Part shown: piece after piece, positions 50,501-60,300 of the stretch
Layout: the number at the start of each line of letters is the position of its first letter
Position numbering within the stretch: position 1 is the first letter of the stretch
Assembly (NCBI GenBank): GCA_004764695.1
Contig: SMSO01000036.1
Span: forward strand, 1,136,001-1,200,000
Direction of reading: 5' to 3'
DNA length: 64,000 nucleotides
Source: Schizochytrium sp. TIO01
Lineage: Eukaryota; Sar; Bigyra; Thraustochytrida; Thraustochytriidae
Program-made: the position numbers and the translations under genes
The notes under the pieces: model-generated
Seen by the model: the letters and a program-made list of their open reading frames with translations, nothing else
What the model was told of the DNA's origin: nothing
The model's database searches: none

Positions 50501-51990
50501 TTAATGCTTTCACAGGAGTAGAAGCAGAATTGAGTCCTGTATGTGTTGACAGCGAAACATTATTTCCGTTGATGGACATTACTCGTGCTTTGCCTGTTGT
50601 GGCTGTGCTGCGCCTAGTTGAGGAGGGAAGGATCTCTCTTGCCGACAAAATCTCTGAACACTGGACATCTTTTGTCGACAAACATCTTACACTTGGTGAA
50701 GTTTTATCTTATTCTCCAAAAATAAATGACTCCATGGTGCCGGCCACAAAACCGGCAAATGCCTTAGCAAACTACGAGGCTGTAAAACAAAGCCTGGAAT
50801 CCACTTCCAAGCTTTTGTCATCTGCCTCTTCGTCAAAGAAGATTGCCGACCCTCTGCAATCGCAATATTCAGTTTTCACCTTTGGGTTCATTCTCACAGG
50901 TCTCTTGGAGGCTGTTCTGTCTGCACCAATAAAACAAATCATAGAAGAAGAACTACTAAACGTTCACAAACTGAGTGGTGAAGCGATTTATTTATCTGCT
51001 TCACAGGCACCTGTGAACTCTCGCTTTGCACAAACTAGTAATGGATTCGCTAAGTTTGTTCGCACCCTTGCAATGGGTGGAGCAGGTTCTAGCATCGCAG
51101 CGGGGATGATGAACCCTGGAATCTCACCATCTGCAACTAGCGAAACAACGGGCCCTGAGATGCTCAGTAAGACACGCTCTTCATCTTCATTGATCTCGAC
51201 ATCTTCGCGCATTGAGTTAACATCTAGTGAAGTCCCCACGTCTCCTGCTCGTAGCCAAAGCTCTCGTACACTGAGAGCTGGATTTACTTCACCGGAACCT
51301 GCAAAAACATCTTCTTTATCAAAAGTTGAACAAGAACCAACTAAGCTACCTTACACGCGCGTGAGTGTGGAGCTAAATGGTGAGTCTGAAGAGACTTTAC
51401 CTCGTAGCTCAACAAATGTAAAGTATAAAGAGACGGCTCCCCAAGATTCTGACACCGAAAGTGACGATGAGGAGGTTTCTGATGAAGATATTAAAGATGA
51501 TGAAGATCAAGGCGGTGGACTTTTGCCACCTGGTGTTAAGCTCCCTAGCGGCGTCATGTTGGACCCGTGTTGTGTAAACTCTGAATCACTTCGCAAAGGA
51601 ATCGTTCCTTCTTTTGGCGGGTTTGCAACTGCTAAAGGCGCTGCAAGTCTCTTGGACTCGTTTTTCAGCCGTGTTCTATCCAAACCCGCAGCAAAGAGGT
51701 TGCTTTATTCGGCTGTTCGTTCGGAGTCAAATCAGCTCTTCGGACACATGGCTTGGTCTCATGGTTTCCAGGTTTGTGAAATGCCGGACACTCGCTTGAC
51801 AGTACTTGTAATGCACGCTTTTGGTGGTAGCATGATCATTGCTGTTCCCGAGCGCAGAGTTGCCATTAGTATAATGGTTAACTGCCTCACTTTAGACCGG
51901 GCTACAACAAGAGAAATTCTCGCTCTTATTTGCAAGGAACTGAATTTAACAAATGCAGGAGTCGACCAATTGTTTCGCGGCATGTTCTAG
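47533..51990 (+). CDS. SCP2-FYVE-TM-ABC1 kinase-beta-lactamase fusion protein, 1485 aa
   Basis: ATG 47533 starts a five-part protein. Residues about 10-135 are an SCP2 sterol-carrier-like domain (GDMKPAMALLRGKVRYSG). Residues about 170-225 are a FYVE zinc finger with four CxxC pairs and the RQHHCRRCG and RVC motifs, expected to bind PI3P on endosomes. Residues about 310-440 hold several hydrophobic helices. Residues about 460-790 are an ABC1/UbiB/COQ8 atypical kinase: KFGQYIGSRADIIPP, ASASVAQVHRAKI, VAVKVQHQG, DPHPGNL near 736, DFGM near 758. After residue about 970 comes a serine beta-lactamase/esterase-like domain (RLVEEGRISLADKI, later HAFGGSMIIAVPERRVAISI). It is split by a Ser-rich, acidic insertion. 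Its SxxK nucleophile motif reads DITR, so the Ser and Lys are absent and hydrolysis is unlikely. ABC1-lactamase fusions are known in plants; the FYVE and SCP2 additions are unusual to me. Confidence 0.92.
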   Translation: MSTDGTVSEEVRRQHLAILFRNLDNELSSPDPSIPDTTIELVVSGQHGGRWLVITQGGSGCVREGAQSVDADADVQCRIETDMRTVAKLANGDMKPAMALLRGKVRYSGTYTVFRNLQQPFRRAAQRTMVEIGPENIGSHISKLSQGSSTAAGQQEWSQITFILDSSHPEWENNADRCKLCLARFTFWTRQHHCRRCGSAICSNCSNHQLKGHRVCTACWQDHIHEVRPSGTRSEAGSVATPTAPPASKENKPFMLPYQYLIEHIRNIQSRPIGAMVESSAMSILQTSRTLLLRIRSLEETVRGQAERSLTTRFWRIVNASIPQVMLTGVLTLAWATTLWGLQQPSAGRGICSLALLSLYWNRPVVQAASLGLASWALQHPIMPLVTATTPWTSYIVTIACSRPLLFTSLMSITLISNMLSYFFGRLFRIYSTAAVIIISYYSTYLVCMRAMGMSATASTKVFESLDTVMAPYACNEILSLRSVFVKFGQYIGSRADIIPPKWALVLAKLQDDLPADDPKYVEKCIEEQFGFKIDKLFESFDLTPLASASVAQVHRAKIKPNVCPTGRIGPDGKIEYIKEALDVAVKVQHQGIEAIMRSDVVAFGRIVSFIAWLNPRFEIAVTLLRAWEKEMLKELDFRVEAENLRNVRANLRQAGLLADNDYDYLDKRCVGSHVLVPRPIYGFISKRAFCMTFIHGFKITDLEQLSLFGVDRSALVKRVVQAYGCMIFVDGLTSADPHPGNLMVMISDNGTARPILLDFGMVVTLEPKQRLGYCKLVNSIANISVSGLSDAVAQVGYKNSQSDAHPERDLEFFAHLLRDTGDRKSQRQSQAEFRKRRKAQRTADLEQDPSKQGRFFANFPDSLIFLFRVLGLIRGLCTTLDAPISYLDIMGDYAKLGLLHDALEEAASSERKRSVKSELGSTRPTKGLTTREITLEKKVQHLLRETQQAAWQDLVETRDPSLGSGEEGFVVDGFLGAQVCVMSSNRVIVNAFTGVEAELSPVCVDSETLFPLMDITRALPVVAVLRLVEEGRISLADKISEHWTSFVDKHLTLGEVLSYSPKINDSMVPATKPANALANYEAVKQSLESTSKLLSSASSSKKIADPLQSQYSVFTFGFILTGLLEAVLSAPIKQIIEEELLNVHKLSGEAIYLSASQAPVNSRFAQTSNGFAKFVRTLAMGGAGSSIAAGMMNPGISPSATSETTGPEMLSKTRSSSSLISTSSRIELTSSEVPTSPARSQSSRTLRAGFTSPEPAKTSSLSKVEQEPTKLPYTRVSVELNGESEETLPRSSTNVKYKETAPQDSDTESDDEEVSDEDIKDDEDQGGGLLPPGVKLPSGVMLDPCCVNSESLRKGIVPSFGGFATAKGAASLLDSFFSRVLSKPAAKRLLYSAVRSESNQLFGHMAWSHGFQVCEMPDTRLTVLVMHAFGGSMIIAVPERRVAISIMVNCLTLDRATTREILALICKELNLTNAGVDQLFRGMF

Positions 51991-52675
51991 TTAGGATTAG
52001 TTCATTACTTCAATAGCCAGGAACTAATCACTAATAATAGAATGGGCGAGGCCCACTCGTCTGAAGTGCTTTAAAATTAAGATAAAGATAAGTATTGCGT
52101 ATGCGAGCCTAATAACTTAAAGAGAATTCTATAATTAATTAAGTACTGCATATGTATTGAGAAATAAGTAGTTAGGTAGTATATAGGGTATTGGCGAGAC
52201 TCGATACTTAGAACCCGCAATCACCTTGCAAAAGCATGCAAATAAATTCCTTGGAATACTTATTTCTAAGGTGTATTATCTCGAAGGGCCAAAAAAACTT
52301 GGAAAAGAATAGGTGATTATCTATGGGATGTAGTATTGAAAGAACTAGGTGGGGTGAGTTTTGGAATGCAAAGTCTGTTCAGAAAGTTTGATGGTAGAAG
52401 AGCCAAAATAACAGAACAGGGTGTAATAGACCATTTTTTTTTCTATGCTGCTTCGAAGGTAGAGCTCATTATCTGTTTTATGCCCATCTATAGACTTCAG
52501 AAGTATTTGTCATGTACGTATAAATTAGCAAAGTATACAAGAAGTCTAAGCATTTCAGATACACTTTACTCTGGTCAACAACTCACTATGTAGACTAGAC
52601 CGGTTGGTTGTGTTGCTAGAGTTTAAAGTATATAGGTCCTATCGTCGATCCCAAGAAAAGTTTAAAAGTCGGTAA
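51991..52675. other. Left edge of the repeat-rich island
   Basis: AT-rich sequence downstream of the ABC1 fusion gene. Weak coding-like fragments occur on the plus strand (about 52240-52590), without a start in good context or a recognised domain. Confidence 0.4.
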
Positions 52676-52785
52676 ATTTTACCCCTCTCATATATTGCTA
52701 GATAGTTTCTCCGTAGATGTTATTTTTACTCAAAGATTCTAGCAATCAAGTTCTTCAAAGCACACTTCGGATAAACTCTTGCTCC
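52676..52785 (+). repeat. Diverged copy of the island's inverted-repeat end
   Basis: This stretch (CCCTCTCATATATTGCTAGA to GCACACTTCGGATAAA) aligns by eye over about 100 bases with 59740-59838 in the same orientation. It also aligns with the reverse complement of about 60200-60300. It overlaps the 3' end of the damaged NTPase gene. Confidence 0.65.
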
Positions 52786-54473
52786 TTCTGCTAATTGATT
52801 TGTTTCTTTGTTCATTTTCAAATTTCACTACCTCTACCGAGTGTTCGGGATCTAGCAAGAACTTATTGAATTTCTCTCCAAAGAGCATCTGCCTTGCTCT
52901 CGACGTCATATGATCGGCATTGACTTCGGTGTCATTTATTGACATCTGATTGAGGAATTAGTCTGGAGATAGGTTCTTGTCGAGCTCCATTCCGAACTTG
53001 TTGAGACGATTGATCTGCTCCACGGCCTTCCTAATTTTTCTTCCTGGGTTGTGTTACTTTTAATTAAATATTTTGAATATGATAAAGGATTAAGTTTAAG
53101 AAGAACAGTATCAATGACATATAATTTAACTTCTGTCTCACTAGGGAATGCTGTTTTAAAGTGCTGTAGGTATGTTAACCTCACTATATTTTCTACCAAC
53201 ACGATCTCCATAGTTTTACTTAAGAAAATTAATGGTTTTAGTATTCTGGCTCTCGCATATGTACTTGTGATATTTTTGCCCAGTTCTCCTCGAGTGGCTT
53301 TACTTCCTCTTCCATTTTCTTGAGGCGATCTGCAGTAAATGGCTTAAATGAGACGGGTGTGTACTTGTTCTTCATATATCCTATTGAGGAAGCCCTGGTA
53401 AAAATAGTTTTCAACTTCTCCCTTACGTCACCATCCGTCTTAATTTGATCACTTTCCTTTCCAATTGCTTTATTGTAATCAATAAGAGCGTCCTCAAACA
53501 AAGTCATAAAATTTTCACAATCATTCTCAGAAAATCTCAAGCGATCCACACTCCCGTCGTCGATCATTCCAACCTTATCCAGTCCATTTGTAGAAATACA
53601 CTTTTTTGCAAGCAATGCATTGTTTGTGGTGACAAAGGTAGTGATGTCCGTCTCATCAGACGGACCCATGTGACCCAGCATATATAACAGTTTCTCCATA
53701 GGACCTCTGTGAAACTTCCCCTTTTCGTCCCAGTAACCGAACATTCCATCAACATCACACAAAGAGTCAATCTGGTCTAAAAAAAGCACAATGCCCTTGT
53801 TATGTTCGTTGTATATCATCGTAAGAACTTCAGCCAGATCCACATGAGAGGGGTTTTGAATGCATTTTGGAGTGCTCAGCAATATATTTTGCAGCAAAAA
53901 TGTACCAAGGTATTTAGTTGGTTCAACCTCCTTTGCATTGCAGACCTGCTCATACTTTCCGAAATTTACCGTCAGAACAACCATATCCTGCTGTTGTGCG
54001 GTTTCAAGAATCATAGTTTTCACGTGAGTACTCTTTCCTGCACCCTCAACACCAGGTACAACCACAACACTACGACTAGGTGGGTTCAAATACCCTTTGA
54101 TTACGGGATCGATAGGATGGTTAAGCCATGGCTGCTTATAGGAAAGAGGATCATGTAGAGTATTGCCTTTGTTGAGCACGCGGCTCTTGTCAAATTTCTT
54201 GAGACGAACCATTGCACCCTTGTATATCTCCTCAGAAATCTGTACAAGAGTATTCCGAACGCCTTCCACGCTCAAGCCATTGTTATGATTCTCGTTCATC
54301 TGTACTCGATGTCGCTCGTGCTTATGAACACTGTCTTGTACTACACTAAAAAAGGACGATGCACTCGCAACATATGAGGAATATTCGCCCGCACTCCGGC
54401 CAATCCTCTCCGCGAACCGATTGATCGCAGAAGAAAGCGCCTGCCTGCCTGAGGTAGTAGGCAACCCGGTCAT
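52739..54473 (-). pseudogene. P-loop (AAA/STAND-like) NTPase gene, apparently damaged at its 3' end
   Basis: From ATG 54473 an intact frame of 411 codons runs to 53238. It has a Walker A (GVEGAGKST), a Walker B (GIVLFLDQID) and a sensor-like strand (TTFVTTNN), as in AAA or STAND ATPases. The N-terminus is helical without TM segments. Past the stop, coding-like sequence continues in another frame: AVEQINRLNKFGMELDKN (about 53030-52965), an in-frame TAA at 52960-52958, then a further 68 codons to 52739. ACCCAG at about 53046 could be an acceptor, but the available donors give the wrong phase. I therefore read the tail as frameshifted and interrupted. It lies between repeats shared with 59.4-60.3 kb, so it may be mobile-element cargo. 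Family not recognised. Confidence 0.5.
53050..53120. repeat. Short repeat shared with 59.6 kb
   Basis: TTTAAGAAGAACAGTATCAA near 53095 recurs near 59635 and, more loosely, several times in 59410-59725. Confidence 0.6.
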
Positions 54474-54980
54474 ACTCACTACCAAGGCTAACTAAGAAAT
54501 TTGAAGTTTCGGTTTTGCTTATATGCAAGTAATACTTTTATTTCGTTTGTTTTAGCCAGTCAACTCGCTATATAGGTTTTACTTTAAGAGCATAGCTAGT
54601 GTACGAAAGTCGGTCAGTCGCGCGAACGGCAGTAATATTCTGGAAGAAAATTGTCGAGTAGTAATAAACAAACAGCTACTGACTAGCGAGAGAACCTGCA
54701 TATGATGTACCTAAGGTATAGAGGCTGTACAATAGTGTGCAGTGTATATTTGTTTTAGTTGATTCTGCACGTTCCTAGAAAGTGCTGTATACGAAGCCGG
54801 CCTAACCTGCGAAAAGGGCTCGCGATGGAAGAAAGGAATACAGGCATCGAACAGTCGTCGAAGGGTTTTCTGATACTCACTAGGCAGCAATTGCGATATA
54901 TAAGCGCGTAACACCTACCTGTAATAGCTCTACTTTCAACCTCCTGACTGATGCGTTTTTGCTTAGAAAAATGTTAAAAG

Positions 54981-57714
54981 GTGTCAAAAAAAATTAAAAT
55001 TGAAAAAGTCATCAATGATCTCAAGACGATGGAGGCCTCTCAAAATATTTTACTTCATCAACAGATAGTCACACATGATTTACTGAATGCTCACAGAGAT
55101 CTACGATGCCATATTGAGCACTGTCTAGACCTTCCAGAAAACTGTCCATGGGCTATACATGATCATTTTATGCGATGTATGATACTTTGCGGCACGAACC
55201 AGCTCGAAATTTTTTGGAGACATCTATGAGCAGTAACTCCTGAGTCGTGTAGTTTGGAGTATACCTTCAACCTCTGGCTCAGCTTTTATTACGTCTTGGA
55301 ACTTTATGAGAGAGATACAGTTCGATAAACGATGGAGTTATTTACCAATGTCGCCACGTCATATAGCTTTGACTCAGCATATAAAATTAGAGCACAGTGA
55401 AGGATTGTTTGCACCGCTGCGCAAATGGCGCTAAAGGTATTGCAGAGCTCTTTTGTGTGCTACCTCTTGCCCAAGAGACCAGCCCCTACATGTTTAGAAT
55501 CCCTCCTAACTTCGCATCAACAGGAGTAAATATCGCTGGTGAATCTATCGACCCTCAGCAATTTTAAGTCTCTCTATAGATGAGACAACAGTCTTTGATC
55601 ATACTATCGAAAAAGCTTTGGAGTATTGGACACCACACAGCACTAAACAATAAACTCGAACCCAGACATTAGAAGATACTCAATCAATGAACCAAGAAGC
55701 TGCTTCTGATACAGAAAGTGTTGAAGGCACTTTATCATACCTAGAATTCCTCCCCTACGGATCTCAACTAGTCTGATGAATCCCAGACGAACAGCATATT
55801 CAGCACAGGCAAAGAGGGCTAGAAAGGGTGCAGAAATTAGGATGAGCCATTCTAATACATCTAAAAGCCGATCTAACAGGAGAGCAAAGAAGACGGACAA
55901 CCCTTCAAGAATGCGGAAAAACTGGTTCGGGAGTACTTTGAACTAGATTCAAACATTCACTGTTCATGACAAGACACTGGAGCAAGTTCATATGGTACCC
56001 AGTCAGAATGCCATCATACCGTTATCTTCCTTACATAACTATGTTGAAAAGACTCTGTCTATATTTCACCAGTTCCAGGCCTCACTCAATCCATTTGAAA
56101 GACGCTTCTTACGTTTCATTGCTATTCATTAATATCTTTGGCCCGATCATCTCCCTAATGATCTTCGTCAGGTAGACACAAAGAATATCAACTGTCAACT
56201 CCTACATAAGATGTGGAATGCTTTTCTTAATGGGTTCCATCGAAGTGATAACCCATTCAAGACGTTCATCAAAGTGCACACAGGTACAAGATAAAAATGC
56301 TCTAGAGTCATATGTTAGTCTTCTCAAGGTCACACCCTGTTCGTGTGTACCATCAAGGCTTCGTCAAGGTGAGCTATCGCAATCCTTCAATCTTGCAGTA
56401 TAGAAGATTATTGAGGAAGGAGAAAGCTCGATACAACAAGATGAATCAGTTCAAGGTAGTAATATCACTACTGAGATCTTCCAAGAACAGACAATTATTA
56501 CTACTAGAACTTATTTGCGCCAAGTTTCTCGTTTAAAGGAAGGTGAAGGAGATAGACAGAGGTATTACACATGAGCACAGTGCAAATAGCAGTACCGAGT
56601 CAGGCAAACCGAATGGAAGCATTCATTCTACCACGTTAAACATGAATAGAGATGTGCCTATGATTAGTACGGCTATCAATGAGCTAGGGAGTGGAGATAT
56701 GGGTCCACATTTGAATACCCTTCAACAACATGACGAGTATGTTCAGAATGTGAATGAGTCTGAGCTCAATATTAACGATAACCTTCAAAATACTATCAAG
56801 GGAGACTTCAGTGATATCCAAGATGATAATCCGACTAGCACGCGTGAATGGGTGCTCAAGTTGAATCCAGAACTGCTTGATGCAGTGAGACAAGTGCCAA
56901 AGAGTGGAATAGGTCGTATCAAATCAAATGGCCATTTGTTTATGCTCAGTGGAGACGCAGAGGGCTTCCAGTCCACATGAATACTAGCGTTTATCACTCC
57001 TATAACAATTCTCTTAAGTTTAAACGCAAAAGAGATAGTCAAAAAGACAAAAATAACCTGCAAAACGCCGTAATTCGCGTAGACAGTGATTCTAGGGCCC
57101 ATGAAAATATGTCTTGCTCACTCCACAGAGAAGAAACACTCAGAATTAGCAACTTAACTGATTTGAAGGAGGGAGTAGAACCTCTAGTAGCTCTTTCTAA
57201 AATAGTTTCTCCCGCTGCTACTGATGAGATCGATAATAGTTTGATTTCTCAAATCCCCAAAAGAAGATAACCGCGCCCATAACACCTGAAAAGAGAAGAA
57301 AACTCTGAAAATTAGCTTCAGCATCCTCTAGCAGTAGTGAAAATGAAGATAGTACACAGGATCAACCACCTTTTCAACCTTAAAAGAAATTTACATATAG
57401 AAAGGCCTGGTTGCCAAAATCTATCAGTTTCAGGAAATCCTATAACTTCGCGCCAGGTACAGCAAAGAAAAAGTCCTAATATGACTATGAATGAAGGAGA
57501 CGACTTTGTTTCTTTCCCAAGTCTAAATGAGAGTGATGCGGATAATGAAAGTAATGAAGATGTACAGGATACTGATTCGAACAAAATTGTACTCAGAAGG
57601 TCTCGAAGATTGTGTGCATCAAGTATTGAAGAAGACAAAACCTCCGTAATGAGACGTGGTTATGATTACTTAGAGGTATTTGGGGAAATGTCTTGGATGG
57701 TAGTAGTTAGTTAG
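54981..57714 (+). pseudogene. Decayed plus-strand coding tract, probable mobile-element gene
   Basis: Coding-like fragments follow each other in changing frames: 54981-55229, about 55433-55567, 55776-56294, about 56300-56573, 56543-56980, 56977-57270 and 57337-57714. The 55776-56294 piece is continuous apart from TAG at 55944 and TAA at 56130. The next is interrupted by TAG at 56401. Composition is protein-like, with fragments such as PLAQETSPYMFRIPPNFAST and SIFHQFQASLNPFERRFLRF. The end is acidic and then basic (LRRSRRLCAS). Several frameshifts and stops mean it cannot make one protein as written. I cannot name the family; a transposon or retroelement protein is a guess based on context. 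Confidence 0.45.
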
Positions 57715-58065
57715 TATTATGGCTAGGGTTGTCTTGTTGAATGTGCTTGATAGATTCAAGTGCTTCTGGTCGCTTTGGTATTTCGGGTCTGCCTGCAGGT
57801 TTTGCATTGCAGACTCCTCTCGATGCTTGCTTGATTCCCTTCATTCCCTGGTTGATTTCAGCGCAGTGTTGTACATCGCCCATCATGCCATCATGTCACT
57901 TTTGTCCTGGTTTCATCAGATAGGGGCTCCTCTTAATCTTGCGAAGTCATGTCGCAGAGATGTGTCTGAATTCCTTCTCAGTACTCCGCTAGTCCCAAAC
58001 TAGGCCTGATTGAAAATCAAGAGCGTCGTATCGCCAGCACAAGATCTTGCACAAAGTACAAGAGG

Positions 58066-58290
58066 TTGTTAAACCTGTTGTATAAAGTGAAAGAACTTTC
58101 TCAACAACCAACTTTGAAGATCATTGCACTCTGCGAAAAGGAACTTAAAACACAATCAAACGCAACCAGTACTAAACTTCGATTTACGGAGGATGAGGAT
58201 CTGCTCATAAAACATGTCTTGGGTTGTGAACAAATTTTGACACAGCCCCAACAAGGGAGAAATACCACTGTTGAATGGAGATCCTTTTGA
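58066..58290 (+). pseudogene. Fragment with Myb-like start
   Basis: A 74-codon frame contains KLRFTEDEDLLIKHVLGCEQ, which resembles the first helix of a Myb/SANT DNA-binding repeat. The second and third helices are missing. It is probably a remnant, like its neighbours. Confidence 0.3.
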
Positions 58291-58540
58291 AAGCTCTGAT
58301 TATATTCAGTTGCTGCTCTAACTCAGCGAAGAAGGTGACAATTATTATCGCCGTAACAACGAAAATAAAAAATAAAAATACTCAGGTGGGGCAACCCCAC
58401 AATCTGAAGTGCGCGTTTTTGCTTCAAATACAAGTCTAAGAAGAAGTTATTGAATAGAAGGAGGTCTTAGACAAGTTGGACAGTGGAGATAAGTATAAAG
58501 CCTTTGTTATTGCATTTAGCTGGCTAAACATCTGGTAAGC

Positions 58541-59154
58541 TTAAGCTTGGCATCTAGGAATCGACGGGTTCACCTGGCGGTGCGACCTGAACGAGAATAG
58601 ACGAGGCGGAGTCATTACTTTCTTGAAGCTGGAAAGGCCAGTAAAAACACAGTTCTGTATGGCATAGGTTCGGTGATTCGCCAACATTGTGAAAGCGGCT
58701 CTTGTAGAGAAGGTACTTGCGGGTCTCTCTAACATAAAGAGTTCTTACGTTGTGTATACGAAATGGGAGAAAGGAACTTATCTGGATATGCTGCCTGAAG
58801 TATGAAAGTCGCGACGTCGAATCTTGTTTCGATGTACTGTCTGATGTGGTGGGACGAGTGCTCCTTAAAGGAATGAATTCTGTCCAAGGCGCGAGCTTGA
58901 TATCTGGTGACATCAGAAATGGTCCAAAGATTGGTATTTACGATGGGCGATTCGTAAGGATCTTGGAGGTATCGCAGGAGGTTTTTATTGGTAAGTACAA
59001 TGAACTGTGTGAAAAAGATGAGGTGAGTAATGTAAAGTATAAGCTGGTTTCGCTTTTGCTTGGTATCGAGAGTCACAAACAAATGTGTTTCGCATTTGTA
59101 CAGGTCGGATTCCTTGCAGGTTTGGGACTTGGTTCGTTCGGAGGTGGCAAGTGA
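58541..59154 (+). pseudogene. Decayed coding tract inside the inverted-repeat element
   Basis: The plus strand reads protein-like sequence (GVITFLKLERPVKTQF; AALVEKVLAGLSNIKSSYVV) in one frame with TAG and TGA near 58666-58675. After a shift near 58797 it continues (CFDVLSDVVGRVLLKGMN, KIGIYDGRFVRILEVSQEVF) to TGA at 59154. No domain recognised. Confidence 0.35.
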
Positions 59155-59409
59155 TATATAGACCAGTTGGATATTTGAGTTATACTACATTCACAGAACG
59201 AACAAAATTGAATATTGAAACGAGAAATCAACAATCTTTCTTTTGAATGATACTGTAGCTGTGCATTGGGACTACGTCGCTAATGTAAATGTTAGATTTT
59301 ACTAGGTGAGTGCCAAATTTTGACCTCAAGGAGAGCAGAACGCCTAAATAGAGCTATTCCGTATTTCAAATGGAAGAACAATGTGAGGATTCATGATTTC
59401 TCGTAGTGA

Positions 59410-59725
59410 GGGTACTCCGTAAGTAGAATACATAAAATTTAAGAAAAACAATGTTTAAGTAGAGCATGAATTTTGAGAAGCCAAGATTTATTATTTTTTT
59501 TTTTTTTTTAATAGCCTTCAAATCAAGAACAGTGAATAACACTAAGTAAAGCAATAATATGAGGTTGAACATAAAGTTTGAGAAAAACATTAGCTATAAA
59601 GTTAAGTGAAGGAATAAGATTAGGAAACATTAAATTTAAGAAGAACAGTATCAATAAACACTGAATGAAAAACAGTACTAATGACAGTAAGTAAAGCAAT
59701 AAGATAAGGTTAAACTAAATTTAAA
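59410..59725. repeat. Degenerate AT-rich tandem repeats
   Basis: Related units of roughly 60 bases recur, built around words such as AAGCAATAA, GATAAGGTTAAAC, TTTAAGAAGAACAGTATCAA and GAAAAACA. They include a poly-T run at about 59490-59510. A related unit is found at 53085-53115. Confidence 0.6.
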
Positions 59726-59739
59726 CAGGTGTTTACGTT

Positions 59740-59838
59740 TAAGACGCCCCCTTCATATATTCTTAGATAATTGTTCCGTGGAGGTTTTTCTCCCTCAAAG
59801 ACTAGCAGTGAAGCGCTAAGTATGCGCACTTTAGATAA
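59740..59838 (+). repeat. Inner inverted repeat, left arm
   Basis: This arm starts GACGCCCCCTTCATATATTC and ends near GCGCACTTTAGATA. Its reverse complement matches about 60200-60300 with roughly 85-90% identity by eye. Confidence 0.8.
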
Positions 59839-60006
59839 AAGAAAGAAAGAAAGAAAGAATACTGTCAATCCCAGCCAACGAACCAATCATGGTACCCTAT
59901 ATACTTCCTGGAAAATGAACAGTCGATTTTTAAAATTAGAAACCTTTTCAGATTTTTTCGCTTTGGGTATCCTTTATCAAGAAATTGGCCATTCCAGGGC
60001 TCAAAT

Positions 60007-60027
60007 CGCGCAGGGCGACGCTGCGCG
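60007..60027. repeat. GC-rich hairpin
   Basis: Perfect seven-base arms CGCGCAG (60007-60013) and CTGCGCG (60021-60027) with a seven-base loop lie in otherwise AT-rich DNA. They sit midway between the inner inverted repeats. Confidence 0.8.
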
Positions 60028-60199
60028 GCCAAAAAATTTACCTTCTTTTGTTTGCCCAATCTAAGACCCCTACCTAGAGGACCCCGCGGGCCTCAAGGTG
60101 AAGGTAGTACCTCATAAAATAAGAGCTGAAGACCCGCTCTGGTTTGCATTTGCAACTTATGACTCAACTAATGCTCTCTGTTTTCCTACTTTTCACCAA

Positions 60200-60300
60200 A
60201 ATATCTGAAGTGCGCATACTTAGCGCTTCACTGTTGGTCTTTGGGGGAGAAAAAGGTCTACGGAACAATTATCTGACAATATATGAAAGGGGCGGCTTAT
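60200..60300 (-). repeat. Inner inverted repeat, right arm
   Basis: Inverted partner of 59740-59838: ATCTGAAGTGCGCATACTTA to ATATATGAAAGGGGCGGC. Together they delimit a MITE-like unit of about 560 bases. Confidence 0.8.

Noticed and set aside
55776-56294. TAA/TAG read as glutamine (recoded element)
   Set aside because: Neighbouring fragments need frameshifts too, and the intact genes in this window use TAA, TAG and TGA as normal stops.
57719-58003. 94-codon plus-strand frame with hydrophobic segments
   Set aside because: Overlapping frames are equally open, there is no recognised domain, and it lies within decayed sequence.
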